Source: an uncultured Bacteroides sp. (lineage in GTDB: Bacteria; Bacteroidota; Bacteroidia; Bacteroidales; Bacteroidaceae). From it: 64,000 nucleotides of DNA. The DNA is taken from the NCBI GenBank assembly GCA_947646015.1, contig CANSEY010000002.1, positions 124,001 to 188,000 of the forward strand. The letters run 5' to 3'. The notes beneath the pieces are model-generated. The model ran no database searches and was not told the origin of the DNA. It saw nothing but the letters and a program-made list of their open reading frames with translations. A program made the translations under genes and the position numbers. This document shows positions 18,244-28,593 of the stretch, piece after piece; position 1 is the stretch's first letter, and every line of letters starts with the position of its first letter.

Positions 18244-18289
18244 ACGGAGGCACAGAGTGATTACAACTCCGTGTCTCCGTTTTCGTTTT
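18244..18289 (+). terminator. Terminator after infB
   Basis: A 14-bp stem (18244-18257 with 18067-equivalent arm 18267-18280; one mismatch, one G-U), 9-nt loop, then TTTCGTTTT. It lies between infB and cvpA, only 8 bp before the cvpA start, with no promoter visible in between. Confidence 0.7.
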
Positions 18290-18296
18290 ACATAGA

Positions 18297-18800
18297 ATGA
18301 CGACCATAGATATTATCATACTGATTGCTCTTGGAGCCGGTGTTATTGTCGGATTTATGAAGGGCTTTATCCGGCAGCTTGCTTCCATTCTCGGATTAAT
18401 TGTGGGGCTATTGGCAGCAAAAGCTTTGTACACCTCACTGGCTGTGAAGTTATGCCCTACGGTGACCGACTCCATGACTGTGGCGCAGATACTGGCATTT
18501 GTCATTATCTGGATCGCTGTACCGCTAATCTTTACATTGGTGGCTTCAGTATTAACCAAGGCATTGGAGGCGGTTTCACTTGGCTGGCTGAATCGCATGC
18601 TTGGAGCCGGGCTCGGAGCTTTGAAATATCTTTTATTGGTGAGCTTGGTTATCTGTGTCATTCAGTTTATAGACTCCGATAGTCAGTTGATTAGCCAAAC
18701 AAAGAAGGAGCAGTCCTTGTTATATTATCCTATGGAAAGCTTTGCGGGGATCTTCTTTCCCGCAGCAAAAGAGGTTACACAACAATATATATTCAAATAA
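18297..18800 (+). CDS. CvpA family membrane protein
   Basis: A 167-aa inner-membrane protein with four hydrophobic segments. The start '[20 protein letters not shown]' and the following [18 protein letters not shown] are typical of the CvpA/colicin V production family. The molecular role of the family is not settled; in other bacteria it is linked to envelope stress tolerance. It precedes sufB by 2 bp and so probably shares a transcript with the suf genes. A terminator hairpin ends only 8 bp before its start codon, so expression must rely on read-through or a promoter I could not see. Confidence 0.85.
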   Translation: MTTIDIIILIALGAGVIVGFMKGFIRQLASILGLIVGLLAAKALYTSLAVKLCPTVTDSMTVAQILAFVIIWIAVPLIFTLVASVLTKALEAVSLGWLNRMLGAGLGALKYLLLVSLVICVIQFIDSDSQLISQTKKEQSLLYYPMESFAGIFFPAAKEVTQQYIFK

Positions 18801-18802
18801 AA

Positions 18803-20260
18803 ATGATGCAACAAGAAGAACCCAATAAATATGTAAAAGAACTCACGCAGGAGAAGTACAAATACGGCTTCACTACGGAGGTACATACAGATATCATAGA
18901 GAAGGGACTCAATGAAGACGTGGTACGTTTGATCTCGTCTAAAAAGAACGAGCCGGAGTGGTTGCTGGAGTTCCGTCTGAAAGCTTATCGTCATTGGTTA
19001 ACGCTGGAGATGCCTACTTGGGCACATTTGCGTATACCGGAAATTGACTATCAGGCAATCTCATATTATGCCGATCCTACGAAAAAGAAGGAGGGCCCGA
19101 AGAGTATGGATGAAGTTGATCCGGAATTGATAAAAACATTCAATAAACTCGGCATTCCACTGGAGGAGCAGATGGCATTGAGTGGTATGGCTGTGGATGC
19201 AGTGATGGACTCTGTGTCAGTGAAAACGACCTTTAAGGAAACACTGATGGAGAAAGGTATTATTTTTTGCTCATTCAGTGAAGCTGTGCGTGAACATCCC
19301 GACTTGGTGAAAAAGTATCTCGGATCTGTTGTTGGGTATAGAGACAACTTCTTCGCGGCATTAAACTCGGCTGTATTCTCAGACGGTTCTTTTGTCTATA
19401 TCCCCAAGGGGGTACGTTGTCCTATGGAACTCTCTACTTATTTCCGTATCAATGCTGCCAATACCGGTCAGTTTGAACGTACATTGATTGTGGCTGATGA
19501 CGATAGCTATGTTTCCTATCTGGAGGGGTGTACAGCTCCAATGAGAGATGAGAATCAATTACACGCTGCTATTGTCGAAATCATGGTACATGATCGTGCG
19601 GAAGTGAAATATAGCACCGTGCAGAATTGGTATCCGGGCGATGCCGAAGGCAAAGGTGGAGTTTATAATTTTGTGACAAAACGTGGCAATTGCAAAGGAG
19701 TAGACAGTAAACTTTCATGGACCCAGGTTGAGACAGGTTCGGCTATTACATGGAAATATCCGTCTTGTATTCTTTCCGGGGATAATTCTACTGCAGAGTT
19801 TTATTCTGTAGCTGTGACGAATAATTATCAGCAGGCAGATACAGGTACTAAAATGATCCATTTAGGTAAGAACACCCGTAGTACGATTGTCAGCAAGGGT
19901 ATATCTGCCGGGAAGAGCGAGAACTCTTACCGTGGGTTGGTCCGTGTAGCTGAAAAGGCTGATAATGCCCGTAATTATAGCCAGTGTGACTCATTGCTGT
20001 TGGGTGATAAGTGTGGTGCACATACTTTTCCCTACATGGATATCCATAATGAAACGGCAGTTGTGGAGCATGAAGCGACTACCAGTAAGATTAGTGAGGA
20101 TCAGATATTTTATTGTAATCAGCGTGGTATTTCTACAGAAGATGCCATTGGATTGATCGTAAACGGCTATGCTAAGGAGGTACTTAATAAACTTCCAATG
20201 GAATTTGCCGTAGAAGCTCAGAAACTACTTACGATCTCTCTTGAAGGCAGTGTAGGATAA
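18803..20260 (+). CDS. sufB: Fe-S cluster assembly scaffold SufB
   Basis: A 485-aa SufB, the scaffold subunit of the SufBCD complex that assembles Fe-S clusters in the cytoplasm. Typical segments: '[20 protein letters not shown]', '[20 protein letters not shown]', 'YLEGCTAP' and the C-terminal '[17 protein letters not shown]' followed by GISTEDA. No intein interrupts it. Two adjacent ATGs (18803 and 18806) make the first residue uncertain. The stop TAA overlaps by one base the ATG of an outer-membrane barrel gene, which separates sufB from sufC here. Confidence 0.95.
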   Translation: MMQQEEPNKYVKELTQEKYKYGFTTEVHTDIIEKGLNEDVVRLISSKKNEPEWLLEFRLKAYRHWLTLEMPTWAHLRIPEIDYQAISYYADPTKKKEGPKSMDEVDPELIKTFNKLGIPLEEQMALSGMAVDAVMDSVSVKTTFKETLMEKGIIFCSFSEAVREHPDLVKKYLGSVVGYRDNFFAALNSAVFSDGSFVYIPKGVRCPMELSTYFRINAANTGQFERTLIVADDDSYVSYLEGCTAPMRDENQLHAAIVEIMVHDRAEVKYSTVQNWYPGDAEGKGGVYNFVTKRGNCKGVDSKLSWTQVETGSAITWKYPSCILSGDNSTAEFYSVAVTNNYQQADTGTKMIHLGKNTRSTIVSKGISAGKSENSYRGLVRVAEKADNARNYSQCDSLLLGDKCGAHTFPYMDIHNETAVVEHEATTSKISEDQIFYCNQRGISTEDAIGLIVNGYAKEVLNKLPMEFAVEAQKLLTISLEGSVG

Positions 20261-21006
20261 TGAAGACGAAACGTGTTGGTTGGCTATTGATATTCCTGTC
20301 CTATGTTGGTGTAGTACTGGCACAAAACCTTGACGATCAAGAAAGGAGGTGGGCGATCAGTGGCTCTTGGGGAGGAAATTGGCCGATAGTCACAAAGAAT
20401 ACACTTTCGGGAAAAGCTGTTTCTGCAGGACATATACATACTTTAATGTTGGAGTATTATATTCCTTATACCCGTTTCTCCCTGAAAGGAGGATATACAG
20501 GTGAAGAAATAGGTTTGAATCCAGGTATTTCTGCCTCAATGAGTAATCTGGAAATAGGAGGGCGGTATTATTTCTTACCACAACGGTTTGCAATCCAACC
20601 TTATGGGGGACTTTCTACTGGATGGAACCTCTCTCCACGAAGGCAGGAGGGGATGGGCAGTAGCAGTTATTACGATCCTTCAAGGCAAGAGTTTCGTAAA
20701 GATTACGATTATCGATACCGAATTAAAGAACCATTATTCACAGTTTCTCCTGTGGTGGGAGCTGATGTATATTTTCTTTCTTGTCTTGCTCTCACCTTGG
20801 AATATAATTTCCGGATGGGCATTGCCGGAAAGATAAGTGGAGAGATAGAGAAGACTAATTCTCGTGGAACCGGATTTGTACGTAGCAATGGGATGCGGCA
20901 GACCGTAAGTGTAGGGGTAAAGGTTAACTTCCCTTTTACTATTACGCAGACGGACGGAAATTCCATACTACAATGGTTGGACGAGGTTATTTTTGGAAAA
21001 GAATAG
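20260..21006 (+). CDS. Outer-membrane beta-barrel protein within the suf operon
   Basis: A 248-aa exported protein: signal peptide '[19 protein letters not shown]' ending LAQ, then alternating polar/aromatic strands characteristic of small outer-membrane barrels ('[20 protein letters not shown]', '[20 protein letters not shown]', '[16 protein letters not shown]'). I do not recognise a specific family beyond OmpA/W-like small barrels. It starts on the last base of the sufB stop and ends 23 bp before sufC, so it is embedded in the suf transcript, an unusual partner for cytoplasmic Fe-S assembly. No enzymatic motif is seen. Confidence 0.7.
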   Translation: MKTKRVGWLLIFLSYVGVVLAQNLDDQERRWAISGSWGGNWPIVTKNTLSGKAVSAGHIHTLMLEYYIPYTRFSLKGGYTGEEIGLNPGISASMSNLEIGGRYYFLPQRFAIQPYGGLSTGWNLSPRRQEGMGSSSYYDPSRQEFRKDYDYRYRIKEPLFTVSPVVGADVYFLSCLALTLEYNFRMGIAGKISGEIEKTNSRGTGFVRSNGMRQTVSVGVKVNFPFTITQTDGNSILQWLDEVIFGKE

Positions 21007-21029
21007 ATAATGAAATAATTGATAAGATC

Positions 21030-21782
21030 ATGTTAGAGATAAAAGACCTGCATGCCAGCATTAACGGCAAAGAGATATTGAAAGGCATTAACCTGACGGT
21101 GAAGCCGGGCGAAGTACATGCCATTATGGGACCTAACGGTTCGGGTAAAAGTACGCTTTCGTCTGTTCTGGTAGGTAATCCTGCTTTCGAAGTGACGAAA
21201 GGAAGCATCACGTTTTATGGTAAAAATCTTTTGGAATTGAGCCCTGAAGATCGCAGTCACGAAGGTATTTTTCTTAGTTTTCAGTATCCGGTGGAGATCC
21301 CGGGCGTGAGCATGGTGAACTTTATGCGTGCTGCTGTCAATGAACAGCGTAAGTACAAAGGATTACCCGCTTTGACAGCCAGTGAGTTCTTGAAATTGAT
21401 GCGTGAAAAGCGTGCAGTGGTCGAGTTGGATAATAAATTGGCCAATCGTTCGGTAAATGAAGGTTTCTCGGGTGGAGAGAAAAAACGGAATGAGATTTTT
21501 CAGATGGCTATGCTCGAACCCCGTCTCAGTATCTTAGACGAGACTGATTCCGGACTCGATATCGATGCGCTTCGTATTGTAGCCGAAGGAGTAAATAAAC
21601 TGAAAACTCCCGATACCAGTTGTATTGTCATCACCCACTATCAGCGTCTGCTGGACTATATAAAGCCGGACATTGTACATGTTCTTTACAAAGGACGTAT
21701 TGTAAAGACTGCCGGTCCGGAACTCGCTCTTGAGTTGGAAGAGAAGGGATATGATTGGATTAAGAAGGAATTAGGAGAATGA
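21030..21782 (+). CDS. sufC: Fe-S assembly ATPase SufC
   Basis: The start is placed at ATG 21030 ([20 protein letters not shown]), giving 250 aa, the usual SufC size; the frame extends upstream to 20973 but overlaps the barrel gene. Walker [10 protein letters not shown] (about 35-43), the ABC signature as [11 protein letters not shown] (about 149-158), Walker B '[15 protein letters not shown]' and the switch His in VITHYQRLL are all present. The D-E-T-D-S-G-L-D form is characteristic of SufC. It powers the SufBC2D scaffold. Its stop overlaps the sufD start by 4 bp. Confidence 0.96.
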   Translation: MLEIKDLHASINGKEILKGINLTVKPGEVHAIMGPNGSGKSTLSSVLVGNPAFEVTKGSITFYGKNLLELSPEDRSHEGIFLSFQYPVEIPGVSMVNFMRAAVNEQRKYKGLPALTASEFLKLMREKRAVVELDNKLANRSVNEGFSGGEKKRNEIFQMAMLEPRLSILDETDSGLDIDALRIVAEGVNKLKTPDTSCIVITHYQRLLDYIKPDIVHVLYKGRIVKTAGPELALELEEKGYDWIKKELGE

Positions 21783-23134
21783 GTTTAATTATGAATGCAG
21801 AACAGCAATATATAGATCTCTTTTCTCAGTGTGAGGCGATGATCTGTCGTCATAGCGCTGAGGCGTTGAATGCCCCCCGGGCAACAGCTTTTGCTGATTT
21901 CGAACGTCAGGGGTTTCCTACACGGAAACAAGAGAAATACAAATATACGGATGTCAGTAAATTCTTTGAGCCGGATTATGGGTTGAACTTGAATCGGCTG
22001 CCCATTCCGGTGAACCCTTATGAAGTGTTTAAATGTGATGTTCCGAACATGAGCACTTCATTGTTTTTTGTAGTGAACGATGCATTCTACAATCAGGTGC
22101 TTCCTAAGTCCGGATTGCCTGAAGGAGTTATCTTCGGTAGTTTGAGAAATATGGCTGAACAGCATCCGGAACTTGTGAAGAAGTATTATGGTAAGTTGGC
22201 TGATACTTCGAAAGATGCGGTTACGGCTTTTAATACAGCTTTTGCACAGGATGGAGTATTGATGTATGTTCCGAAGAATGTGATCGTCGATAGACCTATT
22301 CAACTGGTCAATATACTTCGTGCGGATGTTAATTTCATGGTAAACCGCCGTGTGTTGATTATCCTTGAAGAAGGGGCTCAGGCCCGTTTGCTTATTTGCG
22401 ATCATGCAATGGATAATGTAAACTTCTTGGCTACTCAAGTTATTGAAGTGTTTGCAGAAGAGAACTCCGTTTTCGATCTTTATGAATTGGAAGAGACTCA
22501 TACCAGTACAGTGCGTTTCAGTAATTTGTATGTGAAACAGGGAGCAAACAGCAATGTATTGCTTAATGGAATGACACTTCATAACGGGACAACCCGTAAT
22601 ACGACAGAAGTTACCCTTGCCGGTGAAGGTGCCGAGATCAATCTTTGTGGTATGGCCATTGCTGATAAAAACCAACACGTGGACAATAATACCTCGATAG
22701 ATCATGCCGTGCCGAATTGTACCAGCAATGAGTTGTTTAAATATGTTCTTGACGATCAGTCTGTGGGAGCTTTTGCCGGTTTGGTACTGGTACGTCCTGA
22801 TGCGCAACATACCAGTTCTCAGCAGACAAACCGTAACCTCTGTGCTACTCGTGATGCCCGTATGTATACTCAGCCGCAACTGGAGATATATGCCGACGAT
22901 GTAAAATGCTCTCATGGAGCTACTGTAGGTCAACTGGATGAAAACGCTCTTTTCTATATGCGTGCTCGTGGTATCGCCGAAAAGGAGGCCCGTCTGTTGC
23001 TGATGTTTGCATTTGTCAACGAGGTGATTGATACCATTCGTCTGGAGGCGTTGAAAGATCGTCTGCATTTGTTGGTTGAAAAACGTTTCCGCGGTGAACT
23101 GAATAAGTGCCAGGGATGTTCTATTTGCAAATAA
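21779..23134 (+). CDS. sufD: Fe-S assembly protein SufD
   Basis: A 451-aa SufD, partner of SufB in the scaffold complex. The C-terminal beta-helix core is seen in '[20 protein letters not shown]', '[17 protein letters not shown]', '[20 protein letters not shown]' (including the conserved His after CS) and '[17 protein letters not shown]'. It ends in a Cys pair motif CQGCSICK, an extra tail. Start MSL at 21779 overlaps sufC by 4 bp; a second in-frame ATG lies four codons later. Part of sufB-(barrel)-sufC-sufD-sufS. Confidence 0.95.
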   Translation: MSLIMNAEQQYIDLFSQCEAMICRHSAEALNAPRATAFADFERQGFPTRKQEKYKYTDVSKFFEPDYGLNLNRLPIPVNPYEVFKCDVPNMSTSLFFVVNDAFYNQVLPKSGLPEGVIFGSLRNMAEQHPELVKKYYGKLADTSKDAVTAFNTAFAQDGVLMYVPKNVIVDRPIQLVNILRADVNFMVNRRVLIILEEGAQARLLICDHAMDNVNFLATQVIEVFAEENSVFDLYELEETHTSTVRFSNLYVKQGANSNVLLNGMTLHNGTTRNTTEVTLAGEGAEINLCGMAIADKNQHVDNNTSIDHAVPNCTSNELFKYVLDDQSVGAFAGLVLVRPDAQHTSSQQTNRNLCATRDARMYTQPQLEIYADDVKCSHGATVGQLDENALFYMRARGIAEKEARLLLMFAFVNEVIDTIRLEALKDRLHLLVEKRFRGELNKCQGCSICK

Positions 23135-23145
23135 TCAGTGATAAA

Positions 23146-24357
23146 ATGAATATTCATAAGATACGTGAGGACTTTCCCATACTTAGCCGTACGGTATATG
23201 GCAAGCCTTTGGTTTATTTAGATAATGGTGCGACTACTCAGAAGCCTCGCCTGGTGATCGATTCGATTGTAGACGAATATTATTCGGTCAATGCGAATGT
23301 ACATCGGGGAGTTCATTTCTTGTCTCAGCAGGCGACGGAGCTGCATGAGGCTTCACGTGAGACTGTACGTCAGTTCATTAATGCCCGTAGTACTCGTGAG
23401 GTCATTTTCACTCGCGGGACAACGGAGAGCATTAATTTAATTGTCTCCAGTTTTGGTGAAGAGTTTATGCAAGAGGGTGATGAGGTGATTGTTTCAGTGA
23501 TGGAACACCACAGTAATATCGTACCTTGGCAGTTGTTGGCGGCCCGTAAAGGGATTGCGATTAAAGTCATTCCGATGAATGATAAAGGTGAGCTGTTACT
23601 TGAAGAGTACGAAAATCTTTTTTCTGAACGTACTAAGATTGTCAGCGTCGCCCAAGTGTCCAATGTACTGGGAACAATCAATCCGGTGAAAGAGATGATT
23701 GCCACGGCACATGCTCATGGAGTACCTGTTATGATTGACGGTGCTCAATCCATTCCTCACATGAAGGTGGATGTACAGGATTTGGATGCTGACTTCTTTG
23801 TTTTCTCAGGTCATAAAATATATGGGCCTACCGGAATAGGCGTCTTATATGGAAAGGAAGATTGGCTCGAACGTCTTCCGCCTTATCAGGGTGGAGGAGA
23901 AATGATTCAGTCTGTCTCATTTGAAAAGACTGTCTTCGGTGAATTACCATTTAAATTCGAGGCTGGAACCCCAGACTATATTGCCACTACCGGGCTTGCC
24001 AAAGCGCTGGACTATGTCACAGGTATTGGCTTAGACCCAATAGCATTACATGAACATGAGCTTACAGTCTATGCTATGCAACGGCTGAAAGAAATTCCGA
24101 ACATGCGTATTTTTGGTGAGGCTGAGCATAAAAGCAGTGTAATTTCATTCTTGGTAGGCGATATACACCATTTGGATCTGGGTACCTTGCTTGATCGATT
24201 GGGCATTGCTGTCCGTACGGGACACCATTGTGCAGAACCGTTAATGCGTCGTTTAGGCATTGAAGGTACGGTTCGCGCCTCATTTGCCGTGTATAATACA
24301 AAAGAGGAAGTTGATGCTCTTGTAGCTGGTATCGAACGGGTCAGTAAGATGTTCTGA
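23146..24357 (+). CDS. sufS: Cysteine desulfurase SufS
   Basis: The start is placed at ATG 23146 (MNIHKIREDFPILSRTVYG), giving 403 aa; the frame is open from 23107 but the added residues overlap sufD. It is a PLP-dependent group II desulfurase that mobilises sulfur from cysteine for SufBCD: 'YLDNGATTQKP', 'EHHSNIVPWQ', the PLP Lys in FVFSGHKIYGPTG, and the active-site Cys in RTGHHCAEPLMRR. No sufE or sufU gene is adjacent. A strong terminator follows at 24386-24420. Confidence 0.96.
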   Translation: MNIHKIREDFPILSRTVYGKPLVYLDNGATTQKPRLVIDSIVDEYYSVNANVHRGVHFLSQQATELHEASRETVRQFINARSTREVIFTRGTTESINLIVSSFGEEFMQEGDEVIVSVMEHHSNIVPWQLLAARKGIAIKVIPMNDKGELLLEEYENLFSERTKIVSVAQVSNVLGTINPVKEMIATAHAHGVPVMIDGAQSIPHMKVDVQDLDADFFVFSGHKIYGPTGIGVLYGKEDWLERLPPYQGGGEMIQSVSFEKTVFGELPFKFEAGTPDYIATTGLAKALDYVTGIGLDPIALHEHELTVYAMQRLKEIPNMRIFGEAEHKSSVISFLVGDIHHLDLGTLLDRLGIAVRTGHHCAEPLMRRLGIEGTVRASFAVYNTKEEVDALVAGIERVSKMF

Positions 24358-24385
24358 GGCATGTGTATTCTGACAGATATTGAAG

Positions 24386-24420
24386 TGTCGTGAAAGTTGT
24401 TGCTTTTGCGACATTTTTTT
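24386..24420 (+). terminator. Terminator after sufS
   Basis: An 11-bp stem with two G-U pairs (24386-24396 with 24403-24413), 6-nt loop, then seven T's. It closes the cvpA-suf operon 28 bp after sufS. The remaining stretch to 24655 contains no gene; a G-rich/C-rich short hairpin lies near 24485-24507. Confidence 0.85.
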
Positions 24421-24655
24421 ATGTTTGATAGGGGCTTGCTGAAATGTGTTGAATGACTTTAGGGCTCTGTCTTTAACTCTTTTGGGGAGGAGGTCTGTTT
24501 TTCCTCCGTCAACTAAGGGAAGGCGGAGCAAATACCGTACAGTATTACTTCCAACGACCGATCCGTATAAATAGATAATAAATGAAGGATTCCTGCAACC
24601 TTTTTCTTTCTTTATCGTCTAATATTAATATAAACCTCTAAATGAAACAAGAATT

Positions 24656-24976
24656 ATGTTATTAGCAACCACTCCAATCATCGAAGGAAAACGAATAACC
24701 ACTTATTATGGCATTGTGTCCGGAGAAACTATTATAGGTGCCAATGTCTTCCGTGACTTTTTTGCCAGTATTCGTGATATAGTAGGCGGACGCTCCGGTT
24801 CATACGAAGAAGTGCTTCGTGAGGCAAAAGATACTGCTTTGAAAGAAATGTCTGAACAGGCTCGCCAAATGGGCGCTAATGCTGTGATCGGAGTTGATTT
24901 GGATTACGAAACAGTTGGGGGAAGTGGCAGTATGTTGATGGTAACTGCTAGTGGGACGGCTGTGTTTTTGGAATAA
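24656..24976 (+). CDS. YbjQ/UPF0145 family protein
   Basis: A 106-aa protein matching the whole UPF0145 (YbjQ) fold: N-terminal '[20 protein letters not shown]' and [23 protein letters not shown], then '[20 protein letters not shown]' and a C-terminal strand. The family forms small oligomeric domains of unknown biochemical role, often single genes. It stands alone, between the suf terminator and a hairpin it shares with the convergent alpha-galactosidase gene. Confidence 0.88.
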   Translation: MLLATTPIIEGKRITTYYGIVSGETIIGANVFRDFFASIRDIVGGRSGSYEEVLREAKDTALKEMSEQARQMGANAVIGVDLDYETVGGSGSMLMVTASGTAVFLE

Positions 24977-24993
24977 CAAAGTAATCATAAAGA

Positions 24994-25031
24994 CCATACG
25001 GGTGTTACGGAAGTCTGTAACACTCGTATGG
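24994..25031. terminator. Bidirectional terminator
   Basis: A 15-bp stem with one G-U (24994-25008 with 25017-25031) and an 8-nt loop, between the convergent ybjQ-like gene and the GH27 gene. Tails are A/T-rich on both sides but not long T-runs. Confidence 0.65.
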
Positions 25032-25050
25032 ATTATATGTTTACCTATTG

Positions 25051-26643
25051 TTAACGACCTTTGATGATTTCCATTTTATCAATATCGGGTGCCCACCCGT
25101 ACGAATTATACAGACGTATCGTGTTATAGCCTTTGCGAAGTTTAACCTTGATAGTTGTTGTAGCTGCTTGATCCCATGTACCGGAATAAAGGTTAGACTG
25201 TTTATATTCTGTTCCGTTTACAGCTATTTGGATATCGCGTTTATCACCTGAATAATAAGTTAACTTAAGTTGATAATCTCCTCCTTTGCTAATATACACG
25301 TTTCTGAATTCTGCCCAATTGGAAGGTGAATTTCCAAGATTTTTCATAATATATTCTCCTGAGGCTCCTGATTCTGGTGTAAAATGAGCTGCCTGTTTGT
25401 TGTCTGGCAGAAATTCTTGCATGAAAGCATATTCAGCTTCATAACATGTCCGGTCGTGACGTTTGCTACCTTCAAGTCTTATTAAAGCTGTTCCATGTGC
25501 AGGAACTAGCGTTTCATAGTAATCGGTGAATGTTCCCATTTCTTGATGGTTCCATAGATCTCTCACTCGTACATCCCCTGATAAATAGAGCTTATCGAAA
25601 TCGACTCTGATCTGCTGATCTGTATTGCTTCTGTTATATAGTGCTACTGCACGTAGTTTGCCTTCACGTTTCTGAATGGCTTTTGATAAAATCAGATAGT
25701 CTTTTCCCCGTTCAATGGCTTCAGCCTGCAGACCTAATGAATCCTGATTTAATGCGATCACTTCCTTATTGGTAATGATCGATAAAGTTTTTTCAGGAAT
25801 TGTACGAAGATCGCATCCGATCATTAACGGGGAGGACAAGATAGACCATATTCCAAAATGAGTTTTTTCTTCGTCTTCCGTGAGCCCTCTTCCTACTTCA
25901 AGCATATCCATGTCATTATAGTGCCCCGGGCTTGCGTAAGGTGCTAAGTAGAGATTTCTTTCAATGATTCGGTCGATTGTTGTGAATCGTGGATTGATGT
26001 CTGTATGGATTCGCCAGGAACCTGCCAACTGGGTAGCCCAAGTGCCCGGAAACTGCCAACGGCATATATTATATCGAACATCTGTCCGTCCTGTCCGTCT
26101 GATCGCTTTGTAGATATCCGTATAACGTTGCTGCTCACTTTGTCCGGTTGCTTCACCGCCACACCAGTCTATTTTAATGAAATCATATCCCCAGTCTTTG
26201 AGGAAGGTTTGGCAGTCTATATCATCGTGTTTCCAAAGCCCTACACCGATACCGAGTGTATCTGCGTCATAGATGGAGCCACAAGTGTTGCTGCCCGCAT
26301 CAGAATATATACCGGCTTTCAATCCCTTTGAATGAATATAGTCGGACAGGACTCTCATCCCATTCGGGAATTTTTTCTTATTGGCAAAAAGACGTCCTTC
26401 CGAATTTCGTCCTCCAAAGTATCCGTCGTCTATGTTCACATATCCATAGCCTACATCCTTCAGACCCCGGTTGACCATGGCATCAGCTGTCTCTTTAATT
26501 AGTTCTTCATTAATATGTACTCGGAAGGTGTTCCATGAACTCCACCCCATCATGGGAGTATTTGTGTTTTGTGCCGTGACAGTTGTGAAAAAGCTTGCCA
26601 ATAACAGGAGGCAGCAATAAGTAGTAACTTTCTTCTTTTTCAT
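25051..26643 (-). CDS. Alpha-galactosidase, GH27, with C-terminal carbohydrate-binding domain
   Basis: A 530-aa secreted enzyme. Signal peptide about 1-24 (ends TVTAQ). GH27 TIM barrel (about 28-300): TPMMGWSSWN, the nucleophile Asp in FIKIDWCGG (D159) and the acid/base Asp in GHYNDMDMLEVG (D246, the second Asp of N-D-x-D). A beta-sandwich C-terminal domain of the barrel follows, then about 395-530 resembles a CBM35/CBM6-type module ('CYEAEYAFMQ', 'GEYIMKNLG', 'WAPDIDKMEII'). It releases terminal alpha-galactose. It is downstream of susC/susD, so it acts on the glycan that pair binds and imports. A hairpin lies between susD and this gene. Alpha-N-acetylgalactosaminidase activity is a possible alternative. 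Confidence 0.9.
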   Translation of the reverse strand: MKKKKVTTYCCLLLLASFFTTVTAQNTNTPMMGWSSWNTFRVHINEELIKETADAMVNRGLKDVGYGYVNIDDGYFGGRNSEGRLFANKKKFPNGMRVLSDYIHSKGLKAGIYSDAGSNTCGSIYDADTLGIGVGLWKHDDIDCQTFLKDWGYDFIKIDWCGGEATGQSEQQRYTDIYKAIRRTGRTDVRYNICRWQFPGTWATQLAGSWRIHTDINPRFTTIDRIIERNLYLAPYASPGHYNDMDMLEVGRGLTEDEEKTHFGIWSILSSPLMIGCDLRTIPEKTLSIITNKEVIALNQDSLGLQAEAIERGKDYLILSKAIQKREGKLRAVALYNRSNTDQQIRVDFDKLYLSGDVRVRDLWNHQEMGTFTDYYETLVPAHGTALIRLEGSKRHDRTCYEAEYAFMQEFLPDNKQAAHFTPESGASGEYIMKNLGNSPSNWAEFRNVYISKGGDYQLKLTYYSGDKRDIQIAVNGTEYKQSNLYSGTWDQAATTTIKVKLRKGYNTIRLYNSYGWAPDIDKMEIIKGR

Positions 26644-26668
26644 AAGGTGTTGTTTTTGTAAGGTAAAA

Positions 26669-26710
26669 TAGCCTGTATATCCCTGTCCGGTGGTAGGTAT
26701 ATACAGGCTA
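26669..26710 (-). terminator. Stem-loop between susD and the GH27 gene
   Basis: Perfect 12-bp arms (26669-26680 and 26699-26710) around an 18-nt loop. Read on the minus strand it is followed by TTTTACC, a weak T-run, so it may be a partial terminator lowering GH27 expression relative to susCD, or a 3'-end stabiliser for susD mRNA. Confidence 0.55.
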
Positions 26711-26734
26711 ATTTATATTATTAGGAAAGATGAA

Positions 26735-28579
26735 TTACCAACCCGGATTCTGGACCAGATTTGAATTTACATTCAGGTAATCCTGTTTGATTGGACTCAA
26801 ATACTGTTCATCCCTGAAGATGAATGGTTGAGCATCCAAACGTGCATTTTTATAATACTCTTCGTTGGTTGTACCGTAAGAGTTCAATCCGATCATACCA
26901 TTTTCCATACCGCTCCATTCTTTCAGGGCAATCAGCCAACGGCGATAGTCGTATGACATATGTCCTTCGAACATCAGCTCTATGGTTCTTTCACGATGAA
27001 TTACCTCACGAAGTTTGTCTCCGGACGGAAGTCCTTTGTAGGAAACTTCTACATTAGGAATACCGGCTCTCTGGCGGATCAGGTTGAAGTAAGTAAGTGC
27101 ATCTCCTTCCAGTGTTCCATTGTATTCAAAGTAAGCCTCTGCATAGTCCAAATACAATTCTCCTAAGCGGATGATAGGGAAAGGGAAAGCTACCAGAGAG
27201 TTGCTGGTACCACTAACAAAAGTTTCTGGATGAGCCAGTTTGGCGATAGCATACGATCCATATAATTGGTCACTTCCCGCATCACGTGTTCCATTTTGCT
27301 CTTTGAAGCGCATTTTGAGGTTAATGGTGTCTCCGTTGATCAGGTAGTCCCCGCGGTTGAAGCCGATAGAACCATAGAAACGTGGTTCACGGTTGCGATG
27401 GAGCACTGCTACCGAATCCCCTTCGGCTACTGTGAAACGATGTGCATAATCAAACTCTGGATCTTCATCTATCGGAAGTCCGTTCTTGGTCAGATACATG
27501 TCCGCACTGAAAGCCGTTGCACCTAAAGCTCCATAAGGTGCTCCCGAGGAAGTACTGATACCTTTGGGAATTACGTGTGTTTGAATAGAGTTTCCATCGG
27601 CCCATGTTTCTTTCCAGCCACTATATCCCCAGATCAGTTCTTTATTCCATGCGTCTACAACCAGGTTACGTGCATTGGCAATGGCTTGGTTGAATTCCGG
27701 CAGATTACCTTTCTTTGTATACTTATACAATTCTGCTCCGGCTTGATGTGCCATGTCGATTGCCTTTTTACATTCGTCCATGGCAGTTTTCCATTTATTC
27801 TTGTCATAAGTCAGGTTCATGAGCAACTGTCCGTCCTTGTTCTTGAAATTCTTATACATATCAGCATTCCCATTGAACTGTGGGCTGGCTGCGTACAAGT
27901 ACATTCTTGCCTTTAGTGCTTGTGCAATGACTTTTGTAGCACGACCGTAGTTGGAAGCTTTCACTGTCATAGGCAGGTCGGCAGAGGCATTATCGAACAT
28001 TTGAGCAATTCGGCTAACGCATTCATCATAGGGTACACGCGGCTTGAAAAGTTCTTCTTTGGGTGCATTAAGAGGGATTGCTTCGTCCAGTATGACTATA
28101 GGACCGTAGTTCTGTAATAGCAGGTAGTGGTAGTAGGCAATCAGAAATTTTACTTCACCTTTCCAAAGTACTTTCTTGGCTGCGAGGTCTGCCTCTGAGA
28201 TTTGTGATGGCTTTACATCATCAATATTATCCAAGAACGTATAACATTGGCGGATACCGTTGTATGAACTTTGCCACACATCAATGATTGGATCAGCAGA
28301 ATTGTACAATCCTTGTTGCATTCTCATAAAGGTGAACCAAGTAGTGGTCCAGTGGGCAGATCCGACAGTTTCCGGAGTTGTGCACCAACTGAAGTTCTGA
28401 CGGAAGTTCAGATAATTGGGAATGAAAGAATAGCAGGCGAAGACAAAGTTCTCGGCAGTCTGTTCGTTCTTGAACGCATCAGCCAAAATAGGGGTGTCAT
28501 CGGGTACAATGTCCAGATAATCACAAGAGTGTAAGCTAGCTCCGATTAGTAAAGCTACAATTATATTTTTTAGTTTCAT
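26735..28579 (-). CDS. SusD-like surface glycan-binding lipoprotein
   Basis: A 614-aa RagB/SusD family protein. Signal peptide with lipobox-like LHSC (Cys at 19), then the typical 'DYLDIVPDDTPILADAFKN' start. The TPR-rich N-terminal half and the C-terminal SusD domain are recognisable: 'RLGELYLDYAEAYFEYNG', 'NLIRQRAGIP', 'IHRERTIELMFEGHMSYDYRR'. It caps the SusC transporter at the cell surface and binds the glycan. It lies 14 bp after susC, and a GH27 gene follows. Substrate is inferred as an alpha-galactoside from that neighbour. Confidence 0.95.
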   Translation of the reverse strand: MKLKNIIVALLIGASLHSCDYLDIVPDDTPILADAFKNEQTAENFVFACYSFIPNYLNFRQNFSWCTTPETVGSAHWTTTWFTFMRMQQGLYNSADPIIDVWQSSYNGIRQCYTFLDNIDDVKPSQISEADLAAKKVLWKGEVKFLIAYYHYLLLQNYGPIVILDEAIPLNAPKEELFKPRVPYDECVSRIAQMFDNASADLPMTVKASNYGRATKVIAQALKARMYLYAASPQFNGNADMYKNFKNKDGQLLMNLTYDKNKWKTAMDECKKAIDMAHQAGAELYKYTKKGNLPEFNQAIANARNLVVDAWNKELIWGYSGWKETWADGNSIQTHVIPKGISTSSGAPYGALGATAFSADMYLTKNGLPIDEDPEFDYAHRFTVAEGDSVAVLHRNREPRFYGSIGFNRGDYLINGDTINLKMRFKEQNGTRDAGSDQLYGSYAIAKLAHPETFVSGTSNSLVAFPFPIIRLGELYLDYAEAYFEYNGTLEGDALTYFNLIRQRAGIPNVEVSYKGLPSGDKLREVIHRERTIELMFEGHMSYDYRRWLIALKEWSGMENGMIGLNSYGTTNEEYYKNARLDAQPFIFRDEQYLSPIKQDYLNVNSNLVQNPGW

Positions 28580-28593
28580 AATTATTCAGATTT

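Noticed and set aside
22058-23068. 336-aa open frame opposite sufD
   Set aside because: Antisense to a conserved gene with no recognisable motif.
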